This document shows positions 7,383-15,700 of a DNA stretch of 64,000 bases, in pieces. The notes under the pieces are model-generated. The model saw only the letters and a program-made list of their open reading frames with translations, made no database searches and was not told the DNA's origin. The stretch covers positions 333,012 to 397,011 of the forward strand of contig NZ_LMQC01000012.1 of NCBI RefSeq assembly GCF_001424485.1. Direction: 5' to 3'. The translations under genes and the position numbers were made by a program. Numbering within the stretch: the first letter of the stretch is position 1; every line of letters starts with the position of its first letter. This DNA is from Modestobacter sp. Leaf380 (GTDB taxonomy: Bacteria; Actinomycetota; Actinomycetes; Mycobacteriales; Geodermatophilaceae).

Positions 7383-8768
7383 GTGCCAAGCGCCCCTTAC
7401 GGTCGTCCGGTGCCCCCTGCTGTGATGTGGTTCCGCCGCGACCTCCGCCTGGCCGACAACCCGGCCCTGCTGGCCGCCCGGGACGCCGGGGACGGCGTGC
7501 TGCCGCTCTTCGTGCTGGACCCGGCGATCTGGGAGAAGTCCGGTGACCCGCGGCGACACTTCCTGGCCGGCTGCCTCGCGCAGCTGCACGAGGCCACCGA
7601 CGGGCGGCTGGTGGTCCGGCACGGCCGGCCTCAGGACGTCGTCCCGGCGGTGGCCCGGGAGGTCGGCGCGACCAGCGTGCACGTCGCCGGGGACACCGGC
7701 CCCTACGGACGGCGTCGCGACGCCGCCGTGGAGAAGGCCCTGGGCGACGTCGGCCTGGTGCGCACCGGCTCCGCCTACGCCGTCGCCCCCGGAACCATCA
7801 CCAAGGACGACGGCGACCCGCTGAAGGTCTTCACCCCCTTCAAGCGCCGGTGGCTGGAGCACGGCTGGCCCGACCCGGCGCCCCGCCCGCGCAGCGTGGA
7901 CTGGGTCGAGGCGGACTCGCAGGACCTGCCCGAGGCCCCCGACCTGGGCGACACCGAGGTGCTGGAGCCCGGCGAGGCCGCCGCCGCCGAGCGCTGGCGG
8001 GAGTTCCGGGACGAGCGCCTGGAGGACTACGACGGGCAGCGCGACCGCCCCGACCTGGACGCCACCAGTCGGATGTCGGCGCACCTGCACTTCGGCACGG
8101 TGCACCCGCGCACGCTGCTGCACGACATCGCCGGGTCGGGTCTGCGCGGGGCCGGCGTGGACACCTACGTCTCCGAGCTGTGCTGGCGGGAGTTCTACGC
8201 CGACGTGCTGTGGCACCGGCCCGAGACCGCCCGGGAGTACTACAACCCCGAGCTGGCCGGCATCAGCTACTCCGCCGGCGAGGGCGCCGAGGAGGACTTC
8301 GAGGCCTGGGCTCAGGGCCGCACCGGCTTCCCGATCGTCGACGCCGGGATGCGTCAGCTGCTGGCCCAGGGCTGGATGCACAACCGGCTGCGGATGATCG
8401 TGGGCAGCTTCCTGGTCAAGGACCTGCACCAGGAGTGGACCCGCGGGGCGCGGTACTTCATGCAGCACCTGGTCGACGGCGACCTGGCCAGCAACAACCA
8501 CGGCTGGCAGTGGGTCGCCGGCACCGGTACCGACGCCTCGCCCTACTACCGGGTGTTCAACCCGATGACGCAGGGCAAGAAGTTCGACCCGGACGGCGTC
8601 TACGTCAAGCGCTGGGTGCCCGAGCTGCGCGACCTGGACCGCAAGCACGTGCACGAGCCGTGGACCGCGCCCGGCGGCGTCCCGCACGGCTACCCCGAGC
8701 CGATCGTCGACCACGCGCACGAGCGGCAGGTCGCCCTGGACCGGTACCAGGCGGCCAAGGGTCGCTGA
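7383..8768 (+). CDS. phrB: deoxyribodipyrimidine photolyase (class I CPD type)
   Basis: Light-driven repair of cyclobutane pyrimidine dimers using FAD and an antenna pigment. The N-terminal Rossmann-like photolyase domain begins VMWFRRDLRLADNPAL, the hallmark of the family. The C-terminal FAD domain has MSAHLHFGTVHPRTLL, ELCWREFYADVLW, GMRQLLAQGWMHNRLRM and GDLASNNHGWQWVAGTG, all conserved in FAD and DNA binding. 461 residues, normal for the family. The GTG at 7383 is the longest start; GTG 7410, nine codons later, places the protein start closer to the family norm. It converges with the SCO6745-like gene, leaving 6 bases. UV repair genes are expected in sun-exposed actinobacteria. Confidence 0.96.
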   Translation: MPSAPYGRPVPPAVMWFRRDLRLADNPALLAARDAGDGVLPLFVLDPAIWEKSGDPRRHFLAGCLAQLHEATDGRLVVRHGRPQDVVPAVAREVGATSVHVAGDTGPYGRRRDAAVEKALGDVGLVRTGSAYAVAPGTITKDDGDPLKVFTPFKRRWLEHGWPDPAPRPRSVDWVEADSQDLPEAPDLGDTEVLEPGEAAAAERWREFRDERLEDYDGQRDRPDLDATSRMSAHLHFGTVHPRTLLHDIAGSGLRGAGVDTYVSELCWREFYADVLWHRPETAREYYNPELAGISYSAGEGAEEDFEAWAQGRTGFPIVDAGMRQLLAQGWMHNRLRMIVGSFLVKDLHQEWTRGARYFMQHLVDGDLASNNHGWQWVAGTGTDASPYYRVFNPMTQGKKFDPDGVYVKRWVPELRDLDRKHVHEPWTAPGGVPHGYPEPIVDHAHERQVALDRYQAAKGR

Positions 8769-8774
8769 GGCACC

Positions 8775-9611
8775 TCAGCCGCGGGAGCGGATCCAGTCCG
8801 GCAGCACCCCGGCGTCCAGCACCCGCTGGCGCAGCGGGGTGACCAGCTCGACCAGCCGCCCGGTGCGCTGCGCGCCCAGGTGCGCCCAGCCGTCGACGGC
8901 GAGGAAGTCGGTGACGGTCTCCACGTCGTCCCGCAGCGCCCGGCCGGCGTCGGTGAGGCCGGTGTCGTCGACCAGGCCGCGGGCCCGCAGGCGCTCGACG
9001 CCGGCGGTCCACTCGGCGTCGGTCCAGCCGCGCGTCGTCCGGACGAACTCGGTGGAGTCCGACGCCAGCCCGCCGGTGACCAACGCCTCGACCGGGTCGA
9101 GCCCGGCGGACTGCAGAGCGGTGACGTGGCCGTCACCGCGGTGCTCGCGCAGCAGCAGCCCGGCGTGCCACAGCTGCAGCAGCGGGTCCTCGGGCCACTC
9201 GACCGCCGACCACGCGCCGTAGAGCGGTCGCCCGGCCAGCGGCAGCCCGGCGACGGCCTCCCGGGCCAGGTCGACCGCCTCGGCGACGTCGGGCTCGCCC
9301 AGCGTGTCGTGCAGCAGCGCGGCGACGCCCTCGCGACGGGCCGCGGCCCACTGCTGCGGGGTGCCGGCCTCCCACACGACCGGGACGGCGCCGGCCACCA
9401 GCGCCGGGGAGAACACGTAGAAGGTGGCCGTCACCAGCTCCGGGCCGCACGGGCCGAAGGCGGAGCCGCGGGCGGCGAAGTAGCCGGCCCGGGTCGCGGT
9501 CACCCCGAACCGGTCGTAGGCCGCCTGCACCTGGGGGGCGAAGAAGCCGGTGACGTGCAGGGTCTCCAGCGTGCCCCAGGCGCGGCGGGCGAGGGCGGGG
9601 GTGACGGTCAC
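8775..9611 (-). CDS. SCO6745 family protein
   Basis: 278 residues from GTG 9611 (a longer start at 9629 exists). The opening TPALARRAWGTLETLHVTGFF and the following AAYDRFGVTATRAGYFAARG match my recollection of the conserved actinobacterial SCO6745 family. The C-terminal half is winged-helix-like (WTAGVERLRARGLVDDTGLTDAGR). No catalytic motif can be named and the function is unknown; a regulatory or ligand-binding role is possible. It is divergent from the Nei glycosylase gene and converges on the photolyase, so it sits among DNA-repair genes. Confidence 0.8.
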   Translation of the reverse strand: MTVTPALARRAWGTLETLHVTGFFAPQVQAAYDRFGVTATRAGYFAARGSAFGPCGPELVTATFYVFSPALVAGAVPVVWEAGTPQQWAAARREGVAALLHDTLGEPDVAEAVDLAREAVAGLPLAGRPLYGAWSAVEWPEDPLLQLWHAGLLLREHRGDGHVTALQSAGLDPVEALVTGGLASDSTEFVRTTRGWTDAEWTAGVERLRARGLVDDTGLTDAGRALRDDVETVTDFLAVDGWAHLGAQRTGRLVELVTPLRQRVLDAGVLPDWIRSRG

Positions 9612-9685
9612 GCGCCGATGGTGGCCCACCGCCCGCGGTCGCGCGCGGCCGGGGACAACCCGGAGACTGGTGGGCGTGAGTGCGC

Positions 9686-10492
9686 GTGCCTGAGGGCCAC
9701 ACCCTGTTCCGTCTGGCCCGCGAGCAGCACGAGGCGTTCGCCGGCCGCGAGGTGCACGTGACCAGCCCGCAGGGCCGGTTCACCAGCCAGGCCGAGCTCA
9801 TCGACGGCCGGGTGCTCGACGAGGTCACCAGCTGGGGCAAGCACCTGTTCGCCGCCTTCGGCCCGGACGTCGTCCACGTGCACCTGGGCCTGTACGGCAA
9901 GTACACGTCGGGCACCGGCCTGCCGCCCGAGCCCCGGGGGGCGCTGCGGATGCGCTGGGAGGGCCCGGGCCACGACGGCGAGGGCGTCTGGACCGACCTG
10001 CGCGGCGCCACGGCCTGCGACCTGATCACCGACGGCGAGGTCCAGCTGATCCTGGACCGGCTCGGCCCGGACCCGCTGCGCCGCTCGGACCCGGAGAAGG
10101 CCTTCGCCCGGATCTCCCGCAGCCGGGTGACCATCGGCGCGCTGCTGATGGACCAGGCGGTGATCGCCGGCATCGGCAACGTCTACCGGGCCGAGCTGCT
10201 CTTCCGGCACGGGGTCTCCCCGTTCCGCCCCGGCAAGGCCCTGGCCCACGACACCTGGACGGCGATGTGGGCCGACCTGGTGACCCTGATGAGGGCCGGG
10301 GTGCGGGCCGGGCGGATCGTCACCACCCGGCCCGAGGACCGCGTCAAGCGCCGGGGGGCGGCGACGCGCACCGACGCGCACTACGTCTACCGGCGGACCG
10401 GGATGCCCTGCCGCCTCTGCGGCACCCCGGTCCGCACCGAGGTCATGGTCGGCCGGAACCTGTTCTGGTGCCCGACCTGCCAGGCCGTCTGA
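9686..10492 (+). CDS. Fpg/Nei-family DNA glycosylase / AP lyase
   Basis: Base-excision repair enzyme acting on oxidised bases. I set the start at GTG 9686 rather than the longer GTG 9680, because these enzymes need proline as residue 2 (the Schiff-base nucleophile after Met removal); GTG 9686 gives V-PEGHTLF directly. Also visible are the Nei-like LGLYGKYTSG region, the helix-two-turn-helix segment ALLMDQAVIAGIGNVYRAELL, and a C-terminal CxxC...CxxC zinc finger (PCRLCGT and WCPTCQ). 268 residues, as in actinobacterial Nei2-type proteins. It is divergent from the SCO6745-like gene. Confidence 0.93.
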   Translation: MPEGHTLFRLAREQHEAFAGREVHVTSPQGRFTSQAELIDGRVLDEVTSWGKHLFAAFGPDVVHVHLGLYGKYTSGTGLPPEPRGALRMRWEGPGHDGEGVWTDLRGATACDLITDGEVQLILDRLGPDPLRRSDPEKAFARISRSRVTIGALLMDQAVIAGIGNVYRAELLFRHGVSPFRPGKALAHDTWTAMWADLVTLMRAGVRAGRIVTTRPEDRVKRRGAATRTDAHYVYRRTGMPCRLCGTPVRTEVMVGRNLFWCPTCQAV

Positions 10493-10513
10493 CCCGTCGG
10501 CCCGGCACGGGAC

Positions 10514-10825
10514 TCAGGGGATCTGGCCCTTGGCGGGGTCGCCGACGGCGACCGGCTCGAGGATCTGCACGTCCAGTGGCTCGGCCAGGTCGTCCTGCAC
10601 GCCGCGGGACAGCGCGTTGAACGTCTCGCCGGCGCCGTGGGCCTCCAGCGCCTGGCCGTCGGACCAGCGCTCCACCATCACGAGCACCCCCTTGCCGGTG
10701 TACAGGGCGTAGAGCTCGCAGCCCGGCTCCTCGTGCACGGCGGGGACGGCCTGCTCGAAGGCCTGCCGGACGGCGTCGAAGCGGTCCGGCTTCGGCGTGA
10801 TGGTGGCGATGACGGTGATGGACAC
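10514..10825 (-). CDS. antibiotic biosynthesis monooxygenase (ABM) fold protein
   Basis: 103 residues with the ABM ferredoxin-like fold pattern: SITVIATITPKPDRFDAV strand-helix, then PAVHEEPGCELYALYTGKG and MVERWSDGQALEAHGAGETFN. Members are small dimeric quinol monooxygenases or haem-degrading-like enzymes; the substrate is not predictable here. The GTG start follows GGAGGA. It converges with the Nei gene, leaving about 20 bases, and lies downstream of the DUF1905 gene on the same strand. Confidence 0.88.
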   Translation of the reverse strand: MSITVIATITPKPDRFDAVRQAFEQAVPAVHEEPGCELYALYTGKGVLVMVERWSDGQALEAHGAGETFNALSRGVQDDLAEPLDVQILEPVAVGDPAKGQIP

Positions 10826-10902
10826 GGGCGTCCTCCGGGTGGTGGGTGCGGCTGGGGTCGGGACTGGACTGCCCACCCGGGAGGGGGCCCACGCCTGGAC
10901 GG

Positions 10903-11214
10903 TCACCCCGGCCGCAGCACCTCGACGTGCACCGTCACCACGTCCCCGAGCTCCACCTGCTCGGCCCGGCGCACCGCCAGCCGCAGCGGGACGACGTACC
11001 CGCCCTCCCGCGGCCACAGCGCCGTCGTGCCGGTGGTCGCCCCCAGCCGCAGCCGGACCGGCACCATGCCCCAGCCGTAGCTGACCTCGCGTGCCCACTC
11101 GCGGACCTGCTCGGCCAGGTCGCCGTCCACGGTCACGAAGTGGTGCGGGGCCGGCCCGCGCCACTCCACCACCGGCCCGGTCACCTCGAACTCGCCGACC
11201 ACCGTGTCGCGCAC
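10903..11214 (-). CDS. DUF1905 domain-containing protein
   Basis: 103 residues from GTG 11214. The family pattern is clear: the opening VVGEFEVTGPVVEWRGPAP, the central YGWGMVPVRLRLGATTGTTA, and the end GGYVVPLRLAVRRAEQVELG followed by DVVTVHVEV. DUF1905 is a small beta-barrel of unknown function. The start is supported by a -10-like CAGGCT 6 bases upstream; the in-frame upstream extension to 11316 reads as non-coding. It is divergent from fprA with about 100 bases between, so the two may share a control region. Confidence 0.87.
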   Translation of the reverse strand: MRDTVVGEFEVTGPVVEWRGPAPHHFVTVDGDLAEQVREWAREVSYGWGMVPVRLRLGATTGTTALWPREGGYVVPLRLAVRRAEQVELGDVVTVHVEVLRPG

Positions 11215-11226
11215 TCCCCCAGCCTG
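11215..11226 (-). promoter_or_regulatory. leaderless promoter for the DUF1905 gene
   Basis: CAGGCT on the minus strand (11221-11226), followed by GGGGGA and GTG 11214. Hexamer and spacing match the other leaderless sites in this window. Confidence 0.4.
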
Positions 11227-11302
11227 CCCGTCCCCGCGCCCGGTGCCCAGGCCTGCGGCCCAGAGCTGGTGCGCAGACCTGGTGCGCGGGCCCGCGGGGG
11301 CG

Positions 11303-11314
11303 CAGGATGCGCCC
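11303..11314 (+). promoter_or_regulatory. leaderless promoter for fprA
   Basis: CAGGAT (11303-11308), then GCGCCC and ATG 11315. The same 12 bases occur before the ppc start on the other strand. Confidence 0.42.
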
Positions 11315-12652
11315 ATGGACGCCGAGCGGCAGCTGCGGGTGGCGGTGGTCGGCGCCGGCCCCGCCGGGGTCTACGCCGCGGAGGCGCTCGCCGACCAGAG
11401 CGAGGTGCCCGTGGCGGTGGACCTGCTGGACCGGCTGCCGACCCCGTTCGGGCTGGTCCGGCACGGCATCGCCCCCGACCACACCAAGATGCGGGCGCTG
11501 TCGGAGACCCTGCGCCGCACCCTGGACCACCCCTGCGTCCGGTTCGTCGGCAACGTCGACGTCGGGGTGGACCTGTCGGTCGCCGACCTGCGCGCCCACG
11601 TGGACGCCGTCGTCTGGACCCACGGCGCCTCCGGGGACCGTCGGCTGGGGATCGACGGGGAGGACCTGCCCGGCAGCCTGGCCGCGACCGACGTCGTCGC
11701 CTGGTACTGCGGCCACCCCGACGCCGACCGGGCGCTGGTGGAGACGGCGCTGGCCGGGGCCCGCGACGTCGTCGTGGTCGGGGTGGGCAACGTGGCCCTG
11801 GACGTCGCCCGGGTGCTGGCCCGCTCCCCCGGCGAGCTGGCCGGCACCGACATGCCCCAGCACGTGCTCGACGCCCTCGCCGCCGCCCCGGTCGAGCGGG
11901 TGACCGTGCTGGGCCGCCGAGGACCGGCACAGGCCACCTTCACCACCCAGGAGCTGCGCGAGCTGGGCCACCTGGAGGCCGCCGTGGCCCTGGTCGACCC
12001 GGTCGGGCTGGACGAGGAGTCCCAGGTGCGGGCGGTGGCCCGGAACCTGGCCGTGCTCCGCGAGTGGGCCGACCACGCCCCGGAACCGGGCAAGGCCAGC
12101 GTCCGGCTGCGGTTCTTCGCCCGGCCGGTGCGGATCGAGGGCTCCGACCGGGTCACCGGCGTCGTCGTCGAGCGGACCGAGGTCGACGCGGCGGACCGGC
12201 TCACCGGCACCCGGGAGGTCGACGTCGTCCCGGCCGACCTGGTGGTGCGCTCGATCGGCTACCAGGGCCGCGGGCTGCCGGGACTGCCGGTCGACGACCG
12301 CACCGGCGTGGTGGCCAACGAGGCCGGCCGGGTGCTGCGGGACGGCGTCCTGAGCCCCGGCGAGTACGTGGCCGGGTGGATCAAGCGCGGGCCGACCGGG
12401 GTCGTGGGCACCAACAAGCACGACGCGCGGGAGACCGTGCACGCCCTGCTCGCCGACGCCGGAGGCCTCCCCCGCGGCACCGGCCCCGACCTGGTCGCCG
12501 CCCTGCTGGACCGCGGCCTGCACCCGGTGCTGCTGGACCACTGGCGGGCCATCGACGACGCCGAGGTCGCCCTCGGTGCGACCCGTGGCCGGGCCCGCAC
12601 CACGATGCACGACCGCGCGGCCCTGCTGGCCGCGGCGCACCCCCCGCGCTGA
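11315..12652 (+). CDS. fprA: ferredoxin-NADP+ reductase, FprA/adrenodoxin-reductase type
   Basis: Cytoplasmic FAD enzyme passing electrons between NADPH and ferredoxins, for example to support cytochromes P450 or Fe-S enzymes. 445 residues. FAD site VVGAGPAGVYAAEAL at about residues 10-24. DRLPTPFGLVRHGIAPDH follows, characteristic of the FprA group. The NADP site is VVVGVGNVALDVARVL near residue 155, then VLGRRGPAQATFTTQEL, and the C-terminal flavin-contacting motif is YVAGWIKRGPTGVVGTNKHD. ATG 11315 has a -10-like hexamer 6 bases upstream. A hairpin lies just after the stop. No ferredoxin or P450 gene is adjacent. Confidence 0.93.
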   Translation: MDAERQLRVAVVGAGPAGVYAAEALADQSEVPVAVDLLDRLPTPFGLVRHGIAPDHTKMRALSETLRRTLDHPCVRFVGNVDVGVDLSVADLRAHVDAVVWTHGASGDRRLGIDGEDLPGSLAATDVVAWYCGHPDADRALVETALAGARDVVVVGVGNVALDVARVLARSPGELAGTDMPQHVLDALAAAPVERVTVLGRRGPAQATFTTQELRELGHLEAAVALVDPVGLDEESQVRAVARNLAVLREWADHAPEPGKASVRLRFFARPVRIEGSDRVTGVVVERTEVDAADRLTGTREVDVVPADLVVRSIGYQGRGLPGLPVDDRTGVVANEAGRVLRDGVLSPGEYVAGWIKRGPTGVVGTNKHDARETVHALLADAGGLPRGTGPDLVAALLDRGLHPVLLDHWRAIDDAEVALGATRGRARTTMHDRAALLAAAHPPR

Positions 12653-12658
12653 ACGCCG

Positions 12659-12694
12659 CCGCGCCGCCCGACCCGGTGGGGTCGGACGGCGCGG
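12659..12694 (+). terminator. hairpin terminator between fprA and the IPT-repeat gene
   Basis: Inverted repeat with 16-base arms and one mismatch (12659-12674 and 12679-12694), 4-base loop, 7 bases after the fprA stop. No U-tract, as usual for high-GC actinobacteria. It could serve both convergent genes. Confidence 0.65.
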
Positions 12695-12727
12695 TCCTCG
12701 GGCTGCCGGGTCACGCCCGGCGGGCGG

Positions 12728-15700
12728 TCACCCCCGGCCGTGCCGGCGACGCCCGGCGAGCACCAGGCCCAGGCCGGTCAGCAACGCCAGCGCCCCCAGC
12801 CCGGCGGGCACCCCCAGCTCGGACCCGGTGGAGGCCAGGCCCCCACCGCCCCGGGTCGGACCGGAGACCGTGACCGTGGTGGTCGTGCCGCTGACCCCCG
12901 GACCACCCGAGCCGGGGTCACCCGAGCCGGGGCCGCCCGCACCGGGTCCCCCCGCACCCGGGCCGCCGGGAGCGCCCGGCTCCTGCGCCCCGTAGGTGAA
13001 CGGCAACGGCGCCGTCACGCCGCCCGGCGTCGTGACCACCACGTCGACCGTGCCCGGCGCGCCCGGAGGCGTCACGACGGTCAGCTCGGTCGGCGACACG
13101 ACCGTCACCGGGACGCCGACCCCGCCGATCGTCACCGTCGTCGCGCCCGGCACGAACCCGGTGCCGACCACGGTGACCGTGGTGCCCCCGCCCACCGGCC
13201 CGGTGGCCGGCGTCAGCGAGGTGGCCGTCGGGACGACGGGGGCCACGTAGGTGAAGCCCGTCGGGCCCGACGTGCCACCCGGCGTCGTCACCGTCACGAT
13301 GACGACCCCGGCCGGGCCACCGGGGGTGGTGAACACCAGCTCGGTGGGCGAGACCACCGTGACGTCCCCGGCGGCCACCGTGGTCGGTCCGACGGTCACC
13401 GTGGTGGCGCCGACCACGAACCCGGACCCGGTCAGCGTCACCGCGGTGCCCCCGGCCGCGGGGCCGGAGGCCGGGCTGATCCCGGTGAGGACCGGGGCGC
13501 CCGGTACGGCGACGGCCGTGTAGCCGAAGCCCACCGGCCCGGACGTGCCCCCCGGCGTCGTGACCGTCACCGGCGCCACGCCCGCCGGGTCACCCGGGGT
13601 CAGGAAGGTGAGCTCCGTCGGGGACACCACGGTCACGTCGGCCGCGGGCACCGTGTCCGAGCCGATCGACACCGTCGTCGCCCCGGCCACGAAGCCGGTC
13701 CCGGTCAGCGTCACCGCGGTGCCGCCGGTCGCCGGGCCGGACGCCGGGCTGATGCCCGTCACCGACGGCAGCGCGGGAGCCACGTAGGTGAAGCCCGCGG
13801 CGGCCGAGGTGCCCGCCGGGGTGGTCAGCCGGACCTGCACCAGCCCGGCCGGGTCACCCGGCGTCACGAACGTCAGCTCCGTCGGGGACACCACGGTCAC
13901 GTCGGCGACGGCGACCGTGTCCGTGCCGATGAGCACGCTCGTGGCACCGGCCAGGAACCCCGTGCCGGTGAGCGTGACCAGCGTGCCACCGGCCACCGGA
14001 CCCGATGCCGGGCTGAGGCCGGTCACCGCCGGCAGGACCACCACCGGGGCGAGGTACGTGAAGGCCACCGGGCCCGACGTCCCCCCGGCGGTGGACACCG
14101 ACACGTCGACCGGACCGGCCGGGCCACCGGGGGTGGTGAACCGGAGCTCGGTCGCGGACACGACCGTCACGGCCCCGGCGGCCACGGTGTCCGGGCCGAC
14201 CGTGACCGTGGTGGCGCCGGCCAGGAAGCCGGTACCGGTCAGCGTCACCACGGTGCCGCCGGCCACCGGGCCGGAGGCCGGGTCGAGGCCGGTGACCGTC
14301 GGGAGGGCCGCCGCCACGTACGTGAAGCCCACCGGCCCCGACGTCCCCGCCGGGGTGGTGGCCCGGACCTCGACCAGCCCCGCCGGGTCCCCGGGCGCCA
14401 GGAAGGACAGCGCCGTGGACGAGGAGACGGTGACGACGCCGGCTGGCAGCGTGTCCGACCCGATGGTCACGGTCGTGGCACCGGCCACGAACCCGGTACC
14501 GGTCAGGGTCACCGACGTGCCACCGGCCACCGGCCCGGACGCCGGGTCGATGCCGGTCACCACCGGGGCGGCGGGCACGTGCGCCAGGTAGGTGAAGCCC
14601 GCCGGCCCCGAGGTCCCCGCCGTCGTGGTCACGGTGACCTCGACCAGGCCCGCCGGGTCACCCGGCGTCAGGAAGGACAGCTCGGTCGCCGACGTCACGG
14701 TCACGTCGGCCGCGGCCACCGTGTCGGCGCCGATGACGACGGCCGTCGCCCCGCTCACGAACCCCGAGCCGGTCAGCGTCACCGGGGTCCCACCGGCTGC
14801 CGGCCCCGACGAGGGGAGCAGGCCGGTCACCGTCGGCGCCACGGGGGCCGGCGCCAGGTAGGTGAAGCCCACCGGGCCCGACGTCCCCCCGGGCGTCGTG
14901 ACCGTCACCGTGACCAGGCCCGCCGGGTCACCCGGCGTGAGGAAGGACAGCTCGGTCGCCGACGTCACGGTCACGTCGGCCGCGGCCACCGTGTCGGTGC
15001 CGACGACCACGCTCGTCGCGCCGGACACGAAGCCGGACCCGGTCAGCGTCACCGTCGTGCCACCGGCGACCGGACCCGACCCCGGGTCGATGCCGGTCGC
15101 GGTGGGCGCCAGCGGGGCCGGCGCCAGGTAGGTGAAGCCCACCGCCCCGGAGGTCCCCCCGGACGTCGTGACCGTCACCGGGACCACCCCCGCCGGGTCA
15201 CCCGGCGTCAGGAACGTCAGCTCCGTCGGGGACGACACCGTCACCTGACCCGCGGGCACCGTGTCCGCGCCGATCGACACCGTCGTCGCACCGGCCTCGA
15301 AGCCGGAGCCCGCCAGCGTCACCGTCGTACCACCGGCAGCCGGCCCGGACGACGGGCTGATGCCGGTCGCGGTCGGGGCCACCGGGAGCGGTGCCAGGTA
15401 GGTGAAGCCCACCGGCCCCGAGGTCCCGGCCGGCGTCGTCACCGCCACCGCGGCGACCCCGGCCGGGTCGCCGGGCGTCAGGAAGGCCAGCTCCGTCGGG
15501 GACAGCACCGTCACCGAGCCCGCGGGCACGGTGTCCGCGCCGATGGACACCGTGGTCGCACCGGCCTCGAAGCCGGAACCCGTCAGCGTCACCGGCGTGC
15601 CACCGGTCACCGGCCCCGAGGCCGGGTCGATGCCCGTCACCGCCGGAGCTCCGGGGACGGCGACGGCCTCGTAGGTGAAGCCCACCGGACCCGACGTCCC

